DNA of 64,000 bases, taken from contig NZ_JAKFYR010000001.1 in the NCBI RefSeq assembly GCF_022554085.1, forward strand, positions 558,001 to 622,000, given 5' to 3'. The notes under the pieces are model-generated. The model did not search any database. It saw nothing but the letters and a program-made list of their open reading frames with translations, and was not told the DNA's origin. Position 1 is the first letter of the stretch; the number at the start of each line of letters is the position of its first letter. Position numbers and translations under genes: made by a program. Below, piece after piece: positions 58,113-64,000 of this stretch. The DNA is from Rhodococcus sp. CH91 (GTDB lineage Bacteria > Actinomycetota > Actinomycetes > Mycobacteriales > Mycobacteriaceae).

Positions 58113-58918
58113 GCTACATCGACTACCGCGTCGACGACGCCGTCGCCGTCATCAGCCTGAACCGTCCGGACCAGCACAACGCCCAGGACGCATCCCTGTT
58201 GCAGGACCTCGATGCCCGATGGCAGCAGGCCGCCCGCGACGACGCGGTCAAGGTGATCGTGGTGCGCGCCAACGGTGACAACTTCTCCGCGGGCCACGAC
58301 CTGAAGACCGTGGCCCCGGGATACTTCAAGGAGGGCAAGACGACCCTCGAGAGTGCCTACGGCTGGGAGACCGAGCACTACCTCGGCTTCTCCCGCAAGT
58401 GGCGCGACGTGCCGAAGCCCTCGATCGCAGCGGTCCAGGGCGCGTGCGTCGCCGGTGCTCTCAACGTCATCTGGCCGTGCGATCTGATCGTCGCGGCCGA
58501 CAACACCTACTTCAGCGACCCTGTCGTGAAGTTCGGTGTCGGTGGTGTCGAATACCACGCGCACACCTGGGAACTCGGAGCTCGCCGTGCCAAGGAGATG
58601 CTGTTCACGGCCCGCAGGTTCACCGCGCCCGAGGCGTTGACCGCGGGCATGGTGAACCGCGTGGTCCCGCTCGATGAGCTCGACACGCAGACCATGGGCC
58701 TCGCGCATGAGATCGCGCAGATGGATCCGTGGGGACTGGCCACCGCCAAGCGTGCCGTCAACCAGACTCTCGACATCATGGGTCAGCAGGCCGCCTTGCA
58801 GTCGGCCTTCGACATCCACTGGCACGGGCACGCGAACGCCTTGCTGCGCACCGGATATCCGCTCTTGACGCCCGGTCCGCTTCCGTCGGGAGCGAACACG
58901 AAGGAGGAGAAGTCGTGA
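58109..58918 (+). CDS. Enoyl-CoA hydratase/isomerase family protein
   Basis: A 269-residue crotonase-fold protein: NRPDQHNAQD near 18-27, NFSAGHDLKTV near 57-67 (oxyanion glycine) and VQGACVAGALNVIWPCDLI near 110-128. The position of the first catalytic glutamate in classical hydratases is not clearly conserved (GALNVIW), so isomerase, hydrolase or retro-Claisen ring-cleaving chemistry is possible. Coupled by 4-nt overlaps to both neighbours. Confidence 0.85.
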   Translation: MSYIDYRVDDAVAVISLNRPDQHNAQDASLLQDLDARWQQAARDDAVKVIVVRANGDNFSAGHDLKTVAPGYFKEGKTTLESAYGWETEHYLGFSRKWRDVPKPSIAAVQGACVAGALNVIWPCDLIVAADNTYFSDPVVKFGVGGVEYHAHTWELGARRAKEMLFTARRFTAPEALTAGMVNRVVPLDELDTQTMGLAHEIAQMDPWGLATAKRAVNQTLDIMGQQAALQSAFDIHWHGHANALLRTGYPLLTPGPLPSGANTKEEKS

Positions 58919-60489
58919 TCTCGGACATCGCGCCGAACGACGCAGTCTCCCTGTGGGATCTGCTGGCCCTGCGGGCGGAGACCACAGGTGACGCCGTCGC
59001 CCTCATCGACGAGCACGATCGCCGCATGACCTTCGCCGAAGTCGTCTCCGTGGCCGAGCGTGTCGCGGCCGGACTCCTGGCCCGCGGGATCGAACCCGGC
59101 TCGACGGTGAGCTGGCAGTTGCCCACCCGCATCGAAACCGTCGTACTCAGCCTGGCGCTGTCGCGTCTCGGCGTGATCCAGAACCCGATCATCCCGCTCT
59201 ACCGGGCACGTGAGGTCGGGGCGATGCTCGCCCAGTGCGAATCGGAATGGCTGATCACTCCTGGGCAGTTCCGCGGTTTCGACCACGGCGCGATGGCCGA
59301 AGAGTTGCGTGCGGCGAGCGGGTCCCGTCTGAACCTGTTGACCGTCTCCTCCGAGTTGCCCGACGACGATCCGGCCACCCTTCCTGCCGCGCCGGTCGGT
59401 CGCGACGAGGTGCGCTGGATCTACACCACTTCCGGAACGACATCGGCACCGAAGGGTGTCTGCCATACCGACGGCACGCTCATCGCCGGCGGCGTCTCCC
59501 TCGCCGACGCGATCGGTGCGACCGCGGAGGACGTCGGCACCATCTTTTTCCCGTACGCGCACATCGGTGGTCCCGACCTGCTGATCGCGTCGCTGGCCAC
59601 CGGTATGACGCTGGCCGTCATGGAGGTCTACGAGCCGGGCGCCGCGGTGGATCTGATGCGTCGTGCGGGCGTGACCATCACCGGTGGTTCGACCCCGCAC
59701 TACGCCCTGCTGCTCGAGGAACAGCGGAAGGATCCGGGCACGCGGGTGGTTCCTACCCTGCGCATGCTGGCCGGTGGCGGAGCGCCCATGCCGGAGAAGT
59801 TGTTTCGGGACGTGCTCGCCGAGGTGGGCATCCCGATCCTGCACGCCTACGGGATGACCGAGTGCCCGATGATCACCTCGGCCCGGATGAGCGACAGCAT
59901 CGAGCAACTGGCCACCACCTCCGGACGCCCCGTTCTGGGCTGCGAGGTGCAGATCCGTACCGAGGAGGACGACGTGCTGCCCACCGGCGAGGTGGGTCGA
60001 GTGTGGCTGCGGGGCCCGATGCTGTTCAAGGAGTACCGCGCCGACGGCGAGATCATCCGTCCCTTCGATGCCGACGGCTGGATGTTCACCGGCGACACCG
60101 GAAAGCTCGAGGAGGAGGGTCACCTGGTCCTCGTCGGTCGGGAGAAGGACCTGATCATCCGCAAGGGAGAATCGATCAGCCCCACCGAGATCGAAGAGGT
60201 GCTCGTGGCGCACTCCGCGGTCGCGGATGTCGCGGTCATCGGCCTGCCCGACGACCGGTCGGGTGAGCGCATCTGTGCGGTGCTCCAACTGCACGACGGT
60301 GCAGCCGATCTCGGTGTCGACGAGGTCCGCTCGTACTGCCGGGAGGCCGGTATCTCGCCGGCGAAGTTCCCCGAGGATGTCGTGATCGTCTCGGAGATGC
60401 CGAAGACTCCGACGATGAAGATCCGCAAGCAGCATCTCCGGCAGTCCGTCATCGACCAGCGGGCCCTGTCCGGCGCGGCCGTCGACTGA
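58915..60489 (+). CDS. Acyl-CoA synthetase (AMP-forming)
   Basis: A 524-residue adenylate-forming enzyme: P-loop YTTSGTTSAPKG near 170-181, YGMTE near 314, TGDTGKLEEEGHLVLVGREKD near 396-416 and the C-terminal catalytic lysine in PTMKIRK. It activates a carboxylic acid to its CoA ester, feeding the adjacent dehydrogenase and hydratase. AAGGAGGAG precedes GTG 58915, which overlaps the hydratase stop. Fatty, cyclic or terpenoid acids are all possible substrates. Confidence 0.9.
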   Translation: MISDIAPNDAVSLWDLLALRAETTGDAVALIDEHDRRMTFAEVVSVAERVAAGLLARGIEPGSTVSWQLPTRIETVVLSLALSRLGVIQNPIIPLYRAREVGAMLAQCESEWLITPGQFRGFDHGAMAEELRAASGSRLNLLTVSSELPDDDPATLPAAPVGRDEVRWIYTTSGTTSAPKGVCHTDGTLIAGGVSLADAIGATAEDVGTIFFPYAHIGGPDLLIASLATGMTLAVMEVYEPGAAVDLMRRAGVTITGGSTPHYALLLEEQRKDPGTRVVPTLRMLAGGGAPMPEKLFRDVLAEVGIPILHAYGMTECPMITSARMSDSIEQLATTSGRPVLGCEVQIRTEEDDVLPTGEVGRVWLRGPMLFKEYRADGEIIRPFDADGWMFTGDTGKLEEEGHLVLVGREKDLIIRKGESISPTEIEEVLVAHSAVADVAVIGLPDDRSGERICAVLQLHDGAADLGVDEVRSYCREAGISPAKFPEDVVIVSEMPKTPTMKIRKQHLRQSVIDQRALSGAAVD

Positions 60490-60526
60490 CTCGGCCCCGC
60501 CCCGAATCCGAGAATTGGAAGTTCCC

Positions 60527-62425
60527 ATGCCAGGACGTAGCTTCATAGAGCGCGCCGTCGAGTGCGCCGACACCAATGCGTTGCGGATGGCGCTGTACCA
60601 GGCGACCCGCGACGCGGAGATCGCGGCGATCACCCCCGAACGCGTCTTCGGTCCGACGACGGACGCGATCGTGTTCTCCGACGAGGACACTGCGCTCATC
60701 CGGGCGAAAGCCGTCGAATACCTGCTCACCGAACCGGACGAGTCGATGCTGCCGGTCCCGTCCCGGGACGAGATCGTCGAGTTGCTCGAGATGGCGGAAG
60801 CCCGCACACTCGGGCCCGACGATCTGATCATGCGGCACAAGCTCCCCGCCTTCTCCGACATGCCATATCAGGCAGAATGGCACGGAGAGAAGGTGATTCC
60901 GGAGGGTTATCACGTCGCGATCGTCGGTGCCGGCTTCGCCGGTGTCGCCATGGGTGTACAGCTGGCTCACCTCGGCGTTCCGTTCACGATCTACGAGCGC
61001 CGCGCCGAGGTCGGCGGGGTGTGGAGCATCAACACCTATCCCGACGTCCGAGTCGACACGGTGAGCTTCACCTACGAGTACGCCTTCGAGAAGAAGTACC
61101 CGTGGACCGAGTACTTCGCCCGTCAATCCGACGTGCGCGCGTACATCGATCACGTGGCACGTAAGTACGGTGTGTACGAGCACATCCGGTTCGGGTGCGA
61201 CGTCACGGAGGCCCGTTTCGACGAGGCGACGCAGCGCTGGACACTGACCGTGCACAGCGAGGGCTCCGACACGGCGGTCGAAGCGAACGTGGTGGTCGCC
61301 GCCAGCGGTGTCTTCGCGACACCGCGTGAACTCTCGGTGGAGGGGGTCTCCGACTTCGTCGGCCAGGTCGTGCACACCGCCCGGTGGAGCGAGGACGTCG
61401 AGTACGCCGGCAAGAAGGTTGCCGTGATCGGCAACGGCTCGACGGGCGTGCAGCTGCTGTCGAAGATCGCCGAGAAGGCCGATTCGGTGACGGTGTATCA
61501 GCGCACGCCGCAGTGGATCACACCGCGCACCAATTACGGCGTGCCGATCTCCGACGAGCTGCAGTGGCTGATCCAGAAGATGCCGTTCTATTGGAACTGG
61601 AACAAGTACGTCGCCGGCCTGGCCACCATCGACCTGCGCAACGTGCTGATCCCGGACGCGGAATGGATTGCGAACGGCGGACAGATCAGCAAGCGCAACG
61701 ACATGCTGCGCGAGATGCTGGTCGGCTACATCTCGGCCCAGGTCGACGGCCGGCAGGACCTCATCGACAAGCTGGTCCCGGACTACCCGCCGATGACGCG
61801 GCGTCCGGTGGTCGACAACAATTGGTATGCCTCGCTGACCAGGAACAACGTCGAACTCGTCACGACTCCGATCGAGCGGATGACCGACACCGCTATCGTC
61901 ACGGCCGACGGCGAGACCCGCGAGACGGAACTGGTCATCGCCGCGGTCGGCTTTCAGACCGAGAAGTACATCTGGCCGACGCAGTACTACGGTCTCGGTG
62001 GTGTGACTCTCGAAGATGTCTGGTCGGCGCAGGGCGCGCAGGCGCATCTCGGTATGACCGTGCCCGGATTCCCGAACATGTTCATGCTGTACGGCCCCAA
62101 TTCGCAGCCGGTGGCCAGCGGTGCGGGCCTGCCGGTGTGGTTCGAGGTCTGGACCGGTTACATCGCCGAGTGCATCGTGGGGATGCTCGAGAAGGGCCGG
62201 GCGTCGATGGTCATCCGCAAGGACGCCTTCGTCGAGTACAACGAGCAGTTGCACGACGAGGCGAAGAAGCTCATCTACCTGATGCCGAATTCGGCGATGG
62301 AGAAGAACTACTACGTCAACGAGTTCGGCCGGCTGCAGATGAACGCACCGTGGAACGGCGAGAAGTACTACGAGTTGTGTGAGAGTCCGGACGAGTCGCA
62401 CTACGACTTCACGGACGTGCCGTAG
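60527..62425 (+). CDS. Baeyer-Villiger monooxygenase with N-terminal extension (4-hydroxyacetophenone monooxygenase type)
   Basis: A 632-residue flavoprotein. About 130 residues precede the FAD motif GAGFAG (near 136), an extension characteristic of the HAPMO-like BVMO group. The fingerprint FVGQVVHTARWSED lies near 276-289 (the usual final P/D position is shifted) and GNGSTG near 306 binds NADPH. It is the last gene of the Rieske operon. The presence of a second, different BVMO in the same regulon suggests two ketone-oxidation steps or two substrates. Confidence 0.9.
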   Translation: MPGRSFIERAVECADTNALRMALYQATRDAEIAAITPERVFGPTTDAIVFSDEDTALIRAKAVEYLLTEPDESMLPVPSRDEIVELLEMAEARTLGPDDLIMRHKLPAFSDMPYQAEWHGEKVIPEGYHVAIVGAGFAGVAMGVQLAHLGVPFTIYERRAEVGGVWSINTYPDVRVDTVSFTYEYAFEKKYPWTEYFARQSDVRAYIDHVARKYGVYEHIRFGCDVTEARFDEATQRWTLTVHSEGSDTAVEANVVVAASGVFATPRELSVEGVSDFVGQVVHTARWSEDVEYAGKKVAVIGNGSTGVQLLSKIAEKADSVTVYQRTPQWITPRTNYGVPISDELQWLIQKMPFYWNWNKYVAGLATIDLRNVLIPDAEWIANGGQISKRNDMLREMLVGYISAQVDGRQDLIDKLVPDYPPMTRRPVVDNNWYASLTRNNVELVTTPIERMTDTAIVTADGETRETELVIAAVGFQTEKYIWPTQYYGLGGVTLEDVWSAQGAQAHLGMTVPGFPNMFMLYGPNSQPVASGAGLPVWFEVWTGYIAECIVGMLEKGRASMVIRKDAFVEYNEQLHDEAKKLIYLMPNSAMEKNYYVNEFGRLQMNAPWNGEKYYELCESPDESHYDFTDVP

Positions 62426-62751
62426 GAGATCCCCGACGAACTGGCGGAGGTCGGTATCACGCACCTGTGCGTGCATGCCGACACCCCGGTCGACGGACGC
62501 GTGTCGGAGGTCGGCGCAGGATTCGGAGGAGATCCTCGAGCCGCTCCCGGGTTGACGCCGGGCTGTAGGAGGCCGTCGCCGAGTATTCCCGGATGCCTAC
62601 GTCGATGCGGAATCGTCAGCGGCAAATGTCCGTCCGGTGACACCGGTGGGCCTTGAATGCCCGCTCTCCACCGAAGTTTGGTGGAATCCGTCCTGCGGGG
62701 TGATCGCCCCCTCCGGGCGGAGTCGGAAGGGACCGAAATTCGGCAGAGGTG
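62426..62751 (+). other. Intergenic stretch with an in-frame open extension of the BVMO gene
   Basis: After the TAG at 62423-62425 the same frame stays open to about 62656 and begins EIPDELAEVGITHLCVHAD, which looks like coding sequence. It has no start codon or ribosome site of its own near the front. It may be a remnant of a lost gene or a chance open frame. Nothing else is visible before promoter 5. Confidence 0.3.
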
Positions 62752-62792
62752 TTGACGCATACGTGGCCGGTGGCTACAGTGAGTCCGGTCAC
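62752..62792 (+). promoter_or_regulatory. Regulated promoter 5 of the island (cyclase-VOC operon)
   Basis: TTGACG (62752-62757), 17 bp, TACAGT (62775-62780). An imperfect version of the palindrome, GTGGCCGGTGGCTAC, occupies 62763-62777, and GTGAGTCCGGTCAC (62779-62792) overlaps the end of the -10. The leader to ATG 62914 would be about 130 nt. Confidence 0.8.
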
Positions 62793-62913
62793 AAGTCGCG
62801 GGGTAGGTGTCGTCGTTCACGGATTCGATTCGCGCTCGTCGCCCGACACGTCCCGAACCGACCGACAACCACCCCCGAAACCTCGCTATCGAGGACACCA
62901 CGTTGAGGAGTCG

Positions 62914-63807
62914 ATGTTGAGCACGCGTAAGTCGAACTGGGGCCGCTGGGGTGAAGCGGATGAGCTGGGTGCGCTCAATCTCCTCACGCCGGAGCGGGTC
63001 CTCGCCGCTCTCCGCCTGCCCAAGACGGGCAAGACCTACAGCCTCAGCATTCCGATACAGCGATCCGGTGTGCCGAACCTCGAATACCGAGGCATCCCAC
63101 AGCGACTCACTCTGACCAATCACCAGGACGAGGCGATGGCCCGCGCCAACGGCGGCGCCCCCGGCGTCGGCGCCAACGAGGATCAGCTCGTCATGCCGTC
63201 GCACACCTCCACGCACATGGACGCACTGTGTCACGTGTACGCCGACAACAAGATCTACAACGGCTACCCCGCCGACCAGGTCACCCCGTACTCGGGCGCA
63301 GCCAAGTGCAGCATCGACAAGGTCGGCGGCATCGCCGGCCGCGGCGTCCTCATCGACGTCGCCGCCTCGAAGGGCGTCGACCTGCTCGAGCCGGGTTACG
63401 TCATCACCGTCGCCGACCTGCAGAAAGCTCTGGACGACCAGGGCGTCGAACTGCAGACGGGCGACCTGGTGCTCATCCGCACGGGATGGCTCGAGGACTA
63501 CCTGGCCGAGCAGGGCGACATGATGCCGCAGCCGGGCATCGGCCTCGAAGCGGCCGCCTTCCTCGCGGAGAAGGACGTGGCGCTGGTCGGTTCCGACAAC
63601 GCTGCGATCGAACCCATCCCCTTCGACCGGAACGTCTACCTCGGCGGACACATCATCCTGCTCGTCGAGCACGGCATCTACCTGGTCGAGAACATGAACC
63701 TCGCAGAGCTCGCCGCCGACAGGTGCTACGAGTTCCTGCTGACCATCGGCGCGCTGAAGATCACCGGCGCCACGGCGAGCCCGGTCACCCCCGTCGCCGT
63801 CGGTTGA
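62914..63807 (+). CDS. Cyclase-family metal-dependent hydrolase (kynurenine formamidase-like)
   Basis: A 297-residue protein of the cyclase/formamidase family. The metal motif is SHTSTHMDALCH with His97, His101, Asp103 and His107. RGVLIDVAA near 147 and LVLIRTGW near 187 are also typical. The family includes kynurenine formamidase and isatin hydrolase, which hydrolyse amides or lactams; in terpenoid and cyclic-ketone clusters, members are suspected of opening lactones or cyclic diketones. GAGGAG lies before ATG 62914. First gene after promoter 5. Confidence 0.87.
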   Translation: MLSTRKSNWGRWGEADELGALNLLTPERVLAALRLPKTGKTYSLSIPIQRSGVPNLEYRGIPQRLTLTNHQDEAMARANGGAPGVGANEDQLVMPSHTSTHMDALCHVYADNKIYNGYPADQVTPYSGAAKCSIDKVGGIAGRGVLIDVAASKGVDLLEPGYVITVADLQKALDDQGVELQTGDLVLIRTGWLEDYLAEQGDMMPQPGIGLEAAAFLAEKDVALVGSDNAAIEPIPFDRNVYLGGHIILLVEHGIYLVENMNLAELAADRCYEFLLTIGALKITGATASPVTPVAVG

Positions 63808-63835
63808 CCGCACTCTCACACCACAAGGATCCCGG

Positions 63836-64000
63836 ATGACCGAGAACACCGAAGCGGTTGTGCATACGTACCGTACCTCCCACGTCGGGATGTGCGTCTC
63901 CGATCTGGCCAAGAGTCTTCGCTTCTACTGCAACGGACTGGGTTTCGTCAAGATCATGGAATACGACATCGACGAGCAGATCCCCGAGGTGGATGCGCCG
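63836..64000 (+). CDS. VOC-superfamily protein, N-terminal fragment (cut by window edge)
   Basis: Only the first 55 residues are present. SHVGMCVSDLAKSLRFYCNG near 15-34 is the start of a glyoxalase/bleomycin-resistance/extradiol-dioxygenase (VOC) module, and His16 would be a metal ligand. It could be a lactoylglutathione-lyase-like protein or an extradiol dioxygenase; the fragment is too short to tell. It starts 28 nt after the cyclase gene in the same operon. Confidence 0.75.
   Translation, partial: MTENTEAVVHTYRTSHVGMCVSDLAKSLRFYCNGLGFVKIMEYDIDEQIPEVDAP

Overview
This is high-G+C actinobacterial DNA, most likely Rhodococcus (other Mycobacteriales cannot be excluded). The genus is inferred from gene content: split cat and pca gene sets for the beta-ketoadipate pathway, a mycofactocin-type short-chain dehydrogenase, a PPE/EspG pair of the type VII secretion world, many ATGA/GTGA translational overlaps, and two Baeyer-Villiger monooxygenases. 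I see no rRNA, insertion sequence, prophage or CRISPR array. There is one tRNA, an initiator tRNA-Met.

Layout. 1-1815: the end of catA, then catB and catC (catechol ortho-cleavage). 1850-7459: a phosphodiesterase-like enzyme, two lipase/esterase genes, a DODA-type dioxygenase, a TetR regulator and an NmrA-like reductase. 7514-9380: an ABC-F ribosome-protection type gene behind a WhiB7-like promoter, an eight-residue leader peptide and a hairpin. 9394-11869: a LysR regulator divergent from an NDH-2-like dehydrogenase. 12052-18331: a six-gene operon built around a seryl-tRNA-synthetase-like amino acid:[carrier protein] ligase (phosphopantetheinyl transferase, carrier protein, acyl-CoA dehydrogenase, ligase, DUF1839, GH2-like protein). 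20295-24608: pcaF, pcaR and pcaD facing pcaIJ, which completes the lower beta-ketoadipate pathway that catABC feeds. 25942-26018: tRNA-fMet. 26118-28998: lutABC (lactate oxidation). 29029-38220: SDRs, small conserved proteins, the EspG/PPE pair, a membrane Ser/Thr kinase with an Asn/Gly tail and a secreted SGNH hydrolase. 38331-40486: eutBC.

40562-64000 (continuing past the edge) is a catabolic island of about 23 kb. It encodes an Old Yellow Enzyme, a MaoC hydratase, a mycofactocin-coupled SDR, further SDRs, two Baeyer-Villiger monooxygenases, an HSL-type esterase, a KshA-like Rieske oxygenase with a KshB-like reductase, a pair of acyl-CoA dehydrogenases, an enoyl-CoA hydratase, an acyl-CoA synthetase, an MFS importer, a Zn-alcohol dehydrogenase, a cyclase-family hydrolase and a VOC protein. 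The set reads as alcohol -> ketone -> lactone/ester -> hydroxy acid -> CoA thioester -> beta-oxidation of an alicyclic, terpenoid- or steroid-like substrate.

The most striking signal lies in the control DNA of that island. Five transcription units start from nearly identical promoters, TTGACG-N17-TACAGT (one is TACTGT). Each has a 15-bp palindrome, GTAGCCA-N-TGGCTAC, in the spacer/-10 region and a second 14-bp palindrome, GTGA-N6-TCAC, at or just after the -10. Inside the island sits an unusual regulator that joins an MbcA/ParS-like N-terminal domain to a TetR repressor. The carrier-protein operon at 12-18 kb is the second candidate for a poorly described system.
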